Below the pieces are notes generated by a model, which did not search any database, was not told the origin of the DNA, and was given only the letters and a program-made list of their open reading frames with translations. Positions 33,072 to 44,802 of a DNA stretch of 64,000 bases are shown here, piece after piece. The DNA is from Jaltomata sinuosa (Eukaryota; Streptophyta; Magnoliopsida; Solanales; Solanaceae). The translations under genes were made by a program, and so were the position numbers. The first letter of the stretch is position 1. Each line of letters starts with the position of its first letter. Location of the stretch: the NCBI GenBank assembly GCA_003996215.1, contig QJPP01000665.1, forward strand, positions 390,813 to 454,812. Direction: 5' to 3'.

Positions 33072-36005
33072 TGTCAAGCCTATTTTTACCAAGGTTAGAT
33101 AAAGAACAATTTATGAACTCTAAATAATTTAATTATGTACAGAGTCACCACCTAATTTTTAAGGAAAATAAGGAAATCTATTTTGATTATTGATATGCAT
33201 GACTCGCATTTTAATCTGCGAAAACCAATTGTGATTCTAGGTAAGGGTTCAACTTATTCCGAAGGGAAGGTGTTAGGCATCCTTTGAAATCCACAAATGT
33301 GGTACCCGGCTAAATTTAATTTTTTAAAGAGAGAGGAGGTAAAAAATCAATTTTAAAAAAAGTATAAATATGAACAATAAATAAATATATATATATATAT
33401 ATACATGTTCAAAGAATAATTTTAAAATATGTGCATAAGAGTGTAAAAATGTATTTTTATATATATGAGAAAATTTAGTATGTATGAAAAATTACATATA
33501 AGAAAGTATATAAAAGAGTGTAAAAGAATGTATATTGTTATAATGAAAAGTATGTAAATATGTTAATATAAAAGAATAGATACTACTACAAAAAATGTGT
33601 AAGAAACATATATCTAAGTACAAATAATGTAAGAAAAAATATGTTGAGTAAAGCATGTAAAAATTGTGTAAGCATATTTATAATGTAAAGAAAATGTATC
33701 AAAAAATTGTATAACGATTATATCAATCAGCCTGTGTTTTTCATTATGTAAAAAATATTTCACTTTTATAAAAATGTATTTAGGGATGAAAAAGAATATT
33801 AATAATAAAAGAATATGTAAAATATCATTTGTAAAGGTTAAATAAAAATAATTAGAAGAAAAATTTATTTTAAAAGAAATGACGTCTTAATGTTTGCGTA
33901 ACGTAAAAAATATGAATTAATTAACTTAAGTTAATTTAATTTGTTTATAAAGTATTTACGACTTAAAGTTTTACCTAAGCGCGTAATAATAAATAAGTAA
34001 ATAAAGGAACACTCCTACCCGACACCCCAAAAGTAAAGTTTTAACTATACTTTATCTTTTGTACAATTACACGAATTACAAGAATATAAATAAAAGCAAT
34101 GAATTTTGGGGAGATCTTCAAACTCCTTTTAATTATAGTCTTCAGGGAGCATCCTCTCGTACCTGTATAAACACTTAGTAAAAATGTTATAACAAATAAA
34201 TATTTATCAAAATCAGTTAAAGAAATACGTATATGTATGTAAATATAAGAAAATAGAATTTTATTATAGTGTGGGCTCAAATATGTAATTGTACTAAGTT
34301 TTAGATACGCCATGGATATGAAGCATTGGTTGGCCATCCGAGATCACCTCTCCAAGATACGAATCATAAAACTTTTTATTTTGTCTTTGTAATATTAAAA
34401 ATTTCGTCATCGTCCAAAATTTATTTTCCACTATGTATGTATATATGTATCCGCCTTTTTATTGTGGAGGCCTCAAAAATCGATGAGAGTTTTTTCATTG
34501 GCCAAATTTATAGTATCTTTTTCGTATCAGGTAACAAAAGAAGTAAGAGGGGGAAATCATCCAAATTCAGCCCCAAAACAGTAGCAATCAGTCGAAACAA
34601 AGCATATATAAAATAAGATCACCGGAGTAAGTTTTTCTCCGACAAAGACTAACAAAAATATTGTAAAAACAGTTCAAATAGTAGCCAAACAGTGCACAAA
34701 CTATAGCTAGCCCAATATATCACTATAAACATAACATTTTTTTTTGCCAAAGTCAGAGGAAGACCGGCGTCACTTCAACGGCTTTCACCGAAGCGGCGCC
34801 ATGGTAGCCATAGAATTTACCGGACAAGTTCGGCCAATAAAAAAATCACAAAGATGTTAGATCTGTCCAGATCTGTACATCAATGGTGGGGACTACTATT
34901 TTTTTGATTTAGCAAACAACAAAATAGAGAGAAAAGGGGAGAGAGGGTCGGCATTGCTTCAACGGCTTACGCCGAAAAATGCACTATTCTGGACAAATCT
35001 GGTTCGTTTGGAACAATAATGGCAAGGGGAGCAGCGAAGGGGGGAAGGGAAGATAAAGGGAGAGAAAAGGGGGGCCGAGCAACGTGGGTGGTGTTCGGAG
35101 CTCGCCGGAGCTCCGGTGGCAGGCCAGTGGTGGTGCGCCGATAGCTAAGAGAGGAAGAGAGTTGGAGAGAAGATGAAGAAAAGTGAGAGGGAGTGAAGAA
35201 ATAATAAAAATCTGAAAAATATTTGTGTGGTGTAGTATGTATTTTTTTGTGTTCAAAAAATATTAACCCCTCCCATTCTTATATAATACAAAACTAATCC
35301 CTTTTTATCCAAAAGTTAATAGATTTCACCCCTTTATTTCCCTAGTTATTATTTAATGGGTCTTCCATTTTATTAACTAATGTGTAAAGATCATTAAACA
35401 ATGGATAGAGGTCGTAACTAGTCACATCAGATGTCACCTTTTTAAAAGATGACAAGACTTTGACTTGACTAAACTTTTACTTTGTATTTATAATTAATTG
35501 ATTCGACTCTTTACGTTTGTAGAATGTATCAAAAAGTATAAATAATGTACAATATATGTGTGTTGGTAGGTGATTACAAAAATATATAAAAAATAAAATA
35601 AAATATAATGTTGTAAATAATTAAAATTATAGTATTTGTATTATGTACGTGTGCAGATGACTGTAAAAAATATTGTGATTATCAAGATTGTATAATGACA
35701 ATAAACTAATAAAAATCCTAATATTTACAAAGTAAAGGATAATTATCACTAAATTGTAAGGTAGTAAAAATGTGATAATAAATTAATAAAAATCTTAATA
35801 TTTACTAAATTAAGAATTATTATCAATGAATTGTAAAAAATAAAAATACATCAATAAATTGATAAAACTCTTAAAACAAGGATGATTATCAATAAATTGT
35901 TATATTTCAAGAAAATGTGTAAAAAATATATTTTGCGCTCTTTAACGACCAGGAGACCTGGAGACGTTAATTTTAAGCACAGAGAGCCAAAATTGGGTGT
36001 AAACA
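33072..36005 (-). repeat. 5' LTR of minus-strand Tat/Ogre-like element
   Basis: In element sense it starts TGTTTACACCCAATTTTGG at 36005 and ends GGCTTGACA at 33072; 2934 bp. The end-proximal block with 'TGCCTAACACCTTCC' is shared with the plus-strand Tat/Ogre LTR. Flanking AATAG (36006-36010) occurs uninterrupted in the other copia LTR (41309-41313), showing insertion into the left copia LTR. ORFs inside, including 34984-35256 (-), have no recognisable domain. Confidence 0.8.
35278..35285 (-). promoter_or_regulatory. TATA-box candidate of the minus-strand Tat/Ogre LTR
   Basis: The minus strand reads TATTATATAAGAATGGG around this point, followed about 100 bp on by a pyrimidine-rich leader-like stretch. 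Predicted from sequence only. Confidence 0.4.
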
Positions 36006-36658
36006 AATAGTACTTAAATTTGTGCTCCATATTTGAGGAAGAATCAGATATTTATAGCCAAAAAATACTGCTTCCGAAAGGAAGCAAAGGTTCAGAAAAG
36101 TTGCACTATTTTAGAAACATGAGGACGACGTGCATTTAGCACATGAAGAAGTACGCGTCGCATGTCCCATCGCATACGAAATCAGTGAGACTACCAAACT
36201 GGCCGTGATGTGTGAGACGACGTGTAAAACGCATATGGCATTGTGTGGGTCGCATGTCACAAAACAGTAAATCAAAAGAATGTGTCATTTTGACGTGCGA
36301 TTCATGTACGTTTTGCACATTCCGAAGCGCGGCTTGCACATGGAGAATTTTGGTTTAAATAATTAAGTTTAAATAAACATTTTCCAAAAATATAATCTCT
36401 CGATCGATCTTTGACAAATCCAAATTCAAATCTAAAGCCAAAGTCAAAGCCAAAGCCGAGCTGAGCCAAAGACGACGATGGCATGAGGTTTATCTTCTTC
36501 TCAACCCTTTAAGACAAGGAGAAAGTATTTCTTAATATAAACACTTGAAATTTCTTTTCCACCACCAATGTGGTACAAATTTTCTTTACAAAAGCAAAAG
36601 CAAAATTTTATTTTCCCTCCATTTTTCATTCACTTTTTCATATCTAAACCCCAACAAT
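36006..36658 (-). repeat. 3' LTR of the copia element, truncated
   Basis: Collinear with 41307-41952. Ends on the plus strand with CTAAACCCCAACA, followed by the purine tract 36659-36668. The missing remainder should lie on the far side of the minus-strand Tat/Ogre element, outside the window. Confidence 0.82.
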
Positions 36659-37190
36659 CCCCCAAATGAATTGGAAATGGCTATAAGATGAAAGAATATA
36701 CGGATAAGTATTTGATTTACAAGCAAATATTAATTGCATCTTGATAAGTATGTTTCCCCTTGAACTTTCCGTAGTGAACTTATATCGGATGCACTCGGTC
36801 AATCGGTAGATGCGATATCTTTGAACCGTCGAACTTTATTCTACGCCTAGACAATACAAGTCACACAACTAACTTTTAACCATTTATGGTTCTCACGATT
36901 TTATTTGTTTCATCTATGAACACTACATGATTTCATAAGTGCTTAGAGAATCGGCCTTTACCATCATTCTTCTTGAAGCAACTTACACTTCACACTTACA
37001 TAGGTATTTTATAAACATTTAATTGTATAGATAAACTATTTATCATACCTTCCAAACTTAGAAACCATTGAAAAGCTTTAAGCCTTAAAAGCTTTACCCT
37101 TAGTTCCAAACATTGTCTTCATCACGAGAATGGGTTGAGTTATTTGACAAATGTTGAACCATCAATCATAACTTTGTTTTTCTTCTTAAA
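36659..37190 (-). other. copia 3' untranslated region
   Basis: Between the end of RNase H homology (about 37200) and the 3' LTR. Starts on the plus strand with the complement of the polypurine tract. No ORF of note and no repeat recognised. Confidence 0.55.
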
Positions 37191-37199
37191 CCTAGCTCT

Positions 37200-38830
37200 T
37201 GGGATCTCCAGTCTACTAGGTAGGGTTACCGCCATGATGACTTGTCCTAGGCCTTAAACCCATTCCCCTTGATGATCTTTCAACTACCTCTCTAGTTAGG
37301 CCTTTTATAAGTGGATCTGACATATTATCTTTTGACTTTACATAGTCAATCGTGATAATTTCACTAGAGAGTAGTTATCTAACAGTGTTATGTCTCCTTC
37401 AAATGTGATGAGATTTTCTATTATACATAGTGCTCCCTGGACCTATTGTCACTTGGCTACCACAGTGTATGCATACAGGTGCCAACGGTTTGGGCTAGAA
37501 CAGAATGTCTTCCAAGAAATTCATGATCCACTCAACTTCTTCACCGGCTTTATCTAAAGCTACAAACTCAGATTCTATGGTAGAGTGAGGGATACATATT
37601 TATTTGGATGACTTCCAAGAAACTGCTCCTCCAGCAAGAGTAAATATATATCCACTTGTGGATTGAACTTCAGATGATCCGGTGATCCAATTTGCATCAT
37701 TATATTCTTCAAGTACTGCAGGATATTTATTATAATACAAAGCATATTTTTGACTATGTTTCAAATACCCCAAAACTCATTTCATTACCATCCAATGAGT
37801 TTGATTAGGATTACTTGTGTACCAACTCAGTTTACTAATAGCACATGCTATATCTGGTCGCGTATAATTTATGATATACATCAAACTTTGCAATACTCAT
37901 GCATATTCTAATTGTAAATCGCTTTCACCTTCATTCTTTTGAAGTGCAAAACTCACATCCATTAGTGTCTTGGCAATTATTGAAATTCAAATACTTGAAT
38001 TTATCAAGTACCTTTACAATAGAATGTGACTGTGACAATGCTAGACCTTGAGGAATTTTATGAATTTTGATCCCTAAGATCACGTCAGCAACTCCTAAGT
38101 CTTTCAGATTAAATTTGCTAGCCAGCATACGCTTAGTAGCATTTATGTCAAAAATATCTCTACTGATGATCATCATATCATCAACATACAAATAAATAAT
38201 GAATTTATAATTCGGAGTGTCTTTAATGTAAACACATTTGTCATACTCATTGATCTTAAATTCATTTGCCAACATTGTTTGGTTAAACTTTACATGCCAT
38301 TGTTTGGGTGTTTGTTTTAGTCCATAAAGTGACTTAACAAGTTTGCACACTTTTCTTTCTTTACCAGGAATCACAAAACCCTCAGATTGTTCCATGTAAT
38401 TTTCTTCCTCCAATTCTCCATTCAAGAAAGTTGTTTTACATCCATTTTATGAATTTCAAGACTATATACCGCTGCCAATGCAACTAACATCTGAATAGAT
38501 GTTATTTTTATTATCGGTGAATATGTGTCAAATAATCAAGATCTTCCTTTTTTCTATAACCATTGATAACAAGTCTTGCCTTATATTTATCAATACTACC
38601 ATCAGCCTTCATTTTCTTTTTAAAGATCCATTTGGAGCCTAAAGGTTTATTTCTAGGAGGAAGATCAACCAATTCCCAAGTATGGTTGCTTAAAAATTGA
38701 TTTAGTCTCACTATTGACAACTTTTTTCCAAAAAGATGAGTCTCCAGAAGACATAGCTTTTTTAGACGTTTGAGGCTCATTTTCAAGAAGGAAAGTCACA
38801 AAATCCGGTCCAAAAAAGTAGATGTCCTTT
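37200..38830 (-). pseudogene. copia reverse transcriptase and RNase H
   Basis: RT fingers: 'ELVDLPPRNKPLGSKWIFKKK' near 38600-38690, stop at 38511-38513. Palm: 37931-38425 with 'LVKSLYGLKQTPKQW' and the intact catalytic box in 'IYLYVDDMMIIS'. RNase H: about 37250-37920 with 'SSEVQSTSGYIFTLAGGAVSWKSSK' then a stop, and 'CIPHSTIESEFVALDKA'. Several frameshifts and stops separate these parts. It is inactive, although the YVDD box itself survives. Confidence 0.87.
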
Positions 38831-38989
38831 GACACTTATCACGTTGTGGATCCTCTTCAATAAGTGTATTTTTCTTTTGTTCTTCCCGAAGTCATTTAGT
38901 TCTTTCGCTTGATGACTTACTATTCATTTTATACGGATAAATATTTTCAACGAATTCAGCATTTTCTAAATCTATTATCATATTATCAT

Positions 38990-40250
38990 GAATATCGGGA
39001 TGATCGAATTTGTGAATTAAAAATCGACATGCTTTACTATTTGTAGAATATTCAATAAAAATACAATCCACAATCTTTGGTCCTATCTTGACCCTTTTTG
39101 GTTTAGAAACTTAGACTTTGGCTAAGCCACCCCACACTTTGAAATATTTCAAGTTGGATTTTCTTCCTTTCCATTTTTCATATGGAATAGATTGCATTTT
39201 GTTGTGCGGTACTCTATTGAGTATTTTGTTTGCTGTAAGGATAGCTTCCTCCCACAAGCTTAGAGGTAAACCGAAACTTATTAATAAGGCATTCATCATT
39301 TCCTTCAATGTCCAATTTTTCTTTTTCGCAATTCTATTGGATTGAGGTATATAAGGGGAAGTAGTTTGATGGATAATTCTATTTTCCAAACATATTACTT
39401 CAAAAGGAGATTCATATTCTCCACCCCGATCACTCCTTATCATTTTGATCTTTTTATTCAACTGATTTTCAACTTCAGTTTTGCATTGCTTAAATGCTTC
39501 AATTGCTTTATTTTTATTGTTAAGCAAGTAAACATAATAATACCGAGTATAATTGTCAATGAAGGTTATGAAATATATTTACCCACTGTGAGATGGTGTT
39601 GACTTCATATCACAAATGTTTGTGTGAATTAAGTCTAAGGGATTCGAATTCCTTTCAACAGACTTATACGGATGTTTAAAAAATTTAGATTCAACACAGA
39701 TTTGACATTGTGATTTATTGCACTCAAACTTAGGCAATATTTCTAAACTAATCAGTTTTTACAAAGTTTTATAATTGACATGTCCCAAACAACCATGCCA
39801 CAAATTGTTAGACTCAAGTAAGTAAGAAGAAGCCTCAGGTTTATTCATTTCAACAACCATTACATCATGTTTGAAAAGACCCTCATCTAGGTAACTCTTT
39901 CCAATATACATATTGTTCTTACTTATTGTAACTTTCTCCGAAACAAACATACACTTAAATTCGTTCTTAACGAGAAGTAATGTAGAAACTATGTTCTTTC
40001 TAATAGTAGGAACATGGAGAACGTTGTTGAGAGTCAACACCTTGCCGGAAGTCATCTTTAGGAATACCTTCCCACTTCTTTTAATCTTGGTTATTGCAGA
40101 ATTTTCCATAAGGAGCTTTTCTTCGGGTTCACCAGGAGTATAAGTTGCAAAAGCTTCTTTATCAATACAAACATGTTGACTGGCTCCCGAATCAAACTAC
40201 CACTCCTTTGGATTTCCAACTAGATTGCATATAGTGATCATATCACACAT
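38990..40250 (-). pseudogene. copia protease end and integrase
   Basis: Protease tail 'FDSGASQHVC' near 40180, the copia DSGA signature, after a stop. Pre-integrase: 'LWHGCLGHVNYKTL' then a stop at about 39759. Integrase zinc and core: 'CQICVESK', 'FITFIDNYTRYYYVYLL' and 'IRSDRGGEYESPF'. Where copia integrases have the catalytic Glu (N-G-V-A-E-R-K-N), this copy reads N-R-I-A-K-K-K-N, so the third catalytic acid is replaced by Lys. Stops at about 39111, 39528 and 39759. Confidence 0.87.
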
Positions 40251-40267
40251 ATTTTCAATCTCATCCG

Positions 40268-40666
40268 TTACATGATTCCTTTTTTTGTTATTTGAATCAA
40301 TGTCCTTAACAAGATTTGCCCCATCATTGCTGATTTTTCACACAATTTATTGTCCTCTTCCATCGTGAGATGAATCACAAGATCTTCCAACCTAAATAGT
40401 TGATTTTCAAGCATTCCTTCTTCAGGAACATGAGGACCTTTACTTGTGAGCCTTTGCACTCCAAGTGAGGTCAGCCAAAAGAACAATATTTGATGCCAAC
40501 CTTTGAAGTTTACACCGAAAAATTTCTCTGATTTCTCTGCCGGTGCATTCGCAGAATTCGAATGGCTTGATGATGCAATAATGATAGTTGTTGAGACAAC
40601 ACCATTCACAGCCGAATCAATTTGTTGTTCAGTTTTATTTGTCATTTTCCTGTCAATCTTTGACAC
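40268..40666 (-). pseudogene. copia gag, shortened
   Basis: Open for 132 codons from ATG 40666. The start ('MSKIDRKMTNKTEQQ') and 'SEKFFGVNFKGWHQILFFWLTSLGVQRL' are the beginning of a copia gag. After 'TSKGPHVPEEGM' the sequence jumps to a late segment, so most of the capsid and the zinc knuckle are gone. Confidence 0.7.
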
Positions 40667-41306
40667 ACAATTTAGTATTATAAAATACTAACAATAAAGA
40701 CTTTATCTTTATTCAAATAATAAAGTTTTTATATTCTTCGAATCGATTCACTGAATGAACCTTAATTTTGACGAAGCTTTTATGTTCTTCAAACCAAAAT
40801 AACCATTCAGAAAAAATATTTAATAAATCGGTGAAGTTTTTATATTTTTTGAATCGTTCAACAGAATGAACTCTAAGTTCTGACGAAGTTTTTATATTCC
40901 TCAAATCAGAATGAAGATTCAAACGGAGTAGAAAACCAAAAGATTTTAGTCTCCAAAAACTTCAAATTCAGATAAACAATAATTTTCTTAAGATTGTTAT
41001 TTAGATGATATAAAATCTTTATTTAAAACTAAGCAACTAGAAATAAGAACTTAAACTATTTACAAAAAATAGTAGAAGAAAAGAGATGAAGAAGAAATCG
41101 AGCCCACTGAATACATAGTGTGTCCTTAAGGAAATTATTTCCCTCAAGCACCCGAGGTTAATAGAATATATCTTCTCAGGATAGAATGATTAAGCATCAA
41201 TAGAATAGCGGTACCTCAAACCTGATTGATCGGCAAACCACTCAACGATAGTAAATCATACTTGAATTTAGAAGAAATGTAAAAGTATACTTGTATTTTT
41301 CATACT
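40667..41306 (-). other. copia leader with AAGTTTTTATATTC repeats
   Basis: Between gag and the LTR core. Near 40725-40925 a GACGAAGTTTTTATATTCTTC-like unit recurs four times, each with a GAAG/CTTC pairing. The 5' LTR probably extends into this stretch, but its end and the primer site could not be placed. Confidence 0.5.
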
Positions 41307-41952
41307 CAAATAGTACTTAAATTCGTGCTTCATATCTGAGGAAGAATCATATATTTATAGCCAAAAAGCACTACTTCAGAAAGGAAGCAAAGGTTCAGAA
41401 AAGTTGCACCATTTCAGATACGATGGGACAACGTGCGTTTCACACATGAAGAAGTGCGCATCGCACGTCCCGTCGCACACAAAATCAGTGAGACTGCCAA
41501 ACTGGCCGTGATGTGAGATACGAAGTGCAAAAATGACATGGCATTGTGCGGGTCGCATGTCTTATCGCATGTCATAAAATAGTAAATCAAAAGGACCCGT
41601 CATTTTGACGTGCGATTCATGTGCGTTTTGTACATGCCGAAGAGCGGCTCGCATTTTTGGGTTAGAATTTTGATTTAAATAATTAAGTTTAAATAAACTT
41701 TATCCAAAAAGATAATCTCTCGATCGATCCAAATCCAAATTCAAATCCGAGCCGACGACGGCGCGAGGCTTATCTTCTTCTCAACCCTTAAAGATAAGGA
41801 GGAAGTGTTTCTTAATATAAACACTTGAAATTTCTTTTCCACCACCAATGTGGTACAAATGCTCTTTACAAAAGTAAAAGCAAAATTTTATTTTTCCTCT
41901 ATTTCCATTCCCTCTATTTTCTATTCACTTTTTCATATCTAAACCCCAACAT
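41307..41952 (-). repeat. 5' LTR of the copia element (resolved part)
   Basis: Collinear with 36006-36658 and ends CTAAACCCCAACA. The part left of 41307 cannot be compared because the other LTR is truncated there. Confidence 0.8.
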
Positions 41953-42117
41953 TGCGATGTGCTAAAAGTAAGTTTGGCAACTATATTCAAAATATGACAA
42001 TAAAAGATTGTTATTGGCAAATTCTTTGTTTCTTGTGGTGATATATACACATCGTAATTTTATCTCAACCGATTAAAATAATACTTAAATCCTTACATAA
42101 TTTAATGTAGGGTATTA

Positions 42118-42375
42118 CTCCCTCCATCTCAGTTGACCACTTTTTCTTTTACATTTCTCTTAAGAAATAATAAATAAGAAGATAGGTTTACTAATTCATC
42201 CTTTTAAAAACTTTTTGAAACTTTGCATACAAGTGTTTACACTTTCAAAAAGAACTAATTGCAAGGATAATATTTTAAAAAAATTAATTAATTCTCTCTT
42301 AATTTAGTAAGGTGGCCAACTAATATGAGACAACTATTTTTAATAAAGTGACCAACTAATATGAGACTTAGGGAG
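42118..42375 (+). mobile_element. Stowaway-type MITE
   Basis: 258 bp with terminal inverted repeats CTCCCTCCATCTCAGTTG and CATATGAGACTTAGGGAG-like, flanked by TA on both sides (42116-42117, 42376-42377). AT-rich, no ORF. The CTCCCTCC terminus is the signature of Stowaway elements moved by Tc1/mariner transposases. Confidence 0.85.
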
Positions 42376-42568
42376 TATCTAATAATGCAAATTAAGCGCT
42401 TACATATACTTATTATGTAGATATTATTTTCTTATATGGCTAACCAAACAACCTATTATAGCTGTGCAAGAATTATTTTTTTCAGACCCTTTAACCAAAC
42501 ACAAAATTATTTTATACGAAATTTTGGGATTACACTCAAATAGTAATCAAATACCCTATCTATGATTG

Positions 42569-44797
42569 TGTAACCACTGGGTCTGTCGGTACGGGTAAAC
42601 CATTCGTGCCAATTTTTAGAGTTAGAAAACTCCGGGTTTGAGAGTTTGAAATTCTGGGGTAGGCTAGTCTCGACTGGTTTTGGAGCGAGGTATGTTCTAG
42701 GGCAATCCGGGTAAGGATTAGGTTTGATATCTTGATTCGAGATAGTTTTCCTCGTAGCTAACACATAAAGGAGTCCGGGGGACTTCTCGGAATCGAATTT
42801 GAGTAAGTAGTACTCTCGGAATCGAGGTTGACGTGAATGGGTTGTTTCGAAACATCGAGGAAAGTAAGTGTGTTGTAGAATGGATAAATTTTTGAGAATT
42901 ATCGACATTCTGTTCGTGATGAGCGCTATCGCTCTGCCACGGCGACCTCCGCTATAGCGATAACTCCGCTATAGCCAAAAAATTATCGCTATAGCGGAAG
43001 TCAAGTCGGTCAACCTCCGCCATAGCGGTTGACTCCACTACGGCGGTACCGCTATAGAGAAGCGGACCTCTATAGCGGAGCGTGATAGGATTTAATGCAG
43101 AAACATTCCCAAAAATATTCAGTTTTCACAAATTCATTTGGGAGAAGGGCTAGGGCGATTTCAGGCAAATTTCCTCCATTCTTCATCGTTTTTCCTCCCA
43201 AAGGTAAGATTTCGACTCCCCGAACTCCGTACTACTTTTCCTATGCGGTAGAATTGCTAGGAGTGGACTTGGAAAAGGGTTTGGAATGACTTAGGGATGG
43301 TAGAATCCGGGGAAAGAGGGGGATTCTAAGTGTAGAAGTTCTTGGGTGTTGTTAAATCCACTACTTTATGATCATGTGACCTTAATTCCCTAATTGTTTC
43401 CATAAGAACGGTAGAACTAGGTGAATTAATGGTGGGAAAGCCCAGAAAAGGGGGTGAGATGATCATGGGTGGCCTGGGGTTTGGGATTTTGCATAATCTG
43501 GGTGAAATTTAGGCCATAAAGATTGATTCTTGGTTATTGTGTATTGTTTTAGACCAAGAATCGGCAAGAACTTTGAGAAACGGGAAAGCTCCAGTTGAGT
43601 AGAGCTTTGGATTATTTCGAGGTAGGTGATGGTTTGCTTCCTGTATGCTTTGTACGTTTAAGTACTCTTATCTAAGTATTTGTATGAGATGCATTGCTTA
43701 GGGAATGATTAGAAATGTCTAATAGTCCTGCTTAGCAGTCTGGTAAATTGAACGTTGTATTCTACTTGTTGGTTTACAAGTTGATTGTTTTTTTTTACTG
43801 TGGATTGTTTGACTTTCGGTTGGCTCGGGTACCACGCCTGGTTGGGATAATACTAACGGTTGGCTCGGGTACCACACCTGGTACAAAATATAATAACGGT
43901 TGGCTCGGGTACCACGCCTAGTATGGGATAATGCTAACGGTTGGCTCGGGTACCACGCCTGGTACGAGTTTACTTTCTTGTATTTTTGCATCTTTATTAA
44001 TGGTTCCCTGAGTGGACCGGGTTGTGATTATGAATTGTGGCTGTGTATTTTGATCCTTGAGAGTCCGGGTTGTTGTATTGTGTTATGAGTTTTGGTCTTG
44101 GTGTAGACCAGGTTGTATGTCTGACACTTAGGTGTTGTATAGAGGGGATCCAGGGTGGGTCCGGGATATGTAACGGGATATGACTGTTATTGTTATATAT
44201 TATTGATCATAACTGTGAAGTGGTTTACATGTGAGACAATTTAGGTAGAGATTGGTAGTCTAGGAATACATGTTGACTTGCCTATGTGTTTTCTGTACTC
44301 TTACTTTATTTTGTACTACTCATACATTGTTTATTTGGAACTGGCTGATGATCCTACCAGTACACGGTGGTTGTGTACTGATACTGCATTTGCTTGTCTT
44401 TTTGTGAGTACAGAAAATCTTTCGGAGGTTGACGCACGACCTCACTTGTAGGCCTGACACTTCAAGATATCAAGGGTGAGCTGTTCGATCGAGCTGCCTT
44501 GGTTTCTTTCTTATTGGTTGTAGCCCACTTGCTTCGGGCTTAGACTATTGCTTACTTTGGGGTTGCATCCCCGTACTCTAGTTTTTGGTAGATGTTTTTG
44601 GTACGATGACTTTCAGATTCTGGGGAGGGATTTTCACAGTTTATTTTATTTATAGAATTGGTTTTATTTATGATTGAATGCTAGATTACATTTCTGCACT
44701 GGTTTTAAGCTGTTAGAATAGGCTAAGAGTTAGACTCTAATAGTTCGCTCATCCGGAGGTTGGGTGGGTGCCACTCACGATGGTCTGGGTCGTGACA
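42569..44797 (+). repeat. solo LTR of the second chromovirus family
   Basis: 2229 bp, the reverse complement of the LTRs at 22333-24484 and 28581-30796. Starts TGTAACCACTGGG and ends GGTCGTGACA. Flanked by GATTG on both sides (42564-42568, 44798-44802), so a complete element once inserted here and was reduced by LTR-LTR recombination. ORFs at 43095-43289 and 43900-44088 lie in the LTR and are not genes. Confidence 0.93.
43817..43968 (+). repeat. 40-bp minisatellite in the solo LTR, four copies
   Basis: Unit begins GGTTGGCTCGGGTACCACGC, starts at 43818, 43859, 43899 and 43939. Most units contain GTACC/GGTAC around ACGCCT. The same array is present with different copy numbers in both LTRs of 22333-30796. 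Confidence 0.9.
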
Positions 44798-44802
44798 GAT
44801 TG

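Larger units (their letters stand above)
36006..41952 (-). mobile_element. decayed Ty1/copia element, left LTR truncated
   Basis: The copia order on the minus strand (gag, protease, integrase, RT, RNase H) lies between two copies of a 0.65-kb sequence (36006-36658 and 41307-41952). In element sense both start TGTTGGGGTTTAGATATG. The left copy is preceded in element sense by a purine tract (TTTGGGGGAT), making it the 3' LTR. It is cut at 36005 by the Tat/Ogre LTR. Pol is Tnt1-like with many stops. I could not place the primer site. Confidence 0.85.

Noticed and set aside
34984..35256. 90-codon minus-strand ORF with a hydrophobic start just after a TATA candidate
   Set aside because: It lies within the Tat/Ogre LTR, is low-complexity Leu/Pro/Ser-rich and has no second example to support coding.
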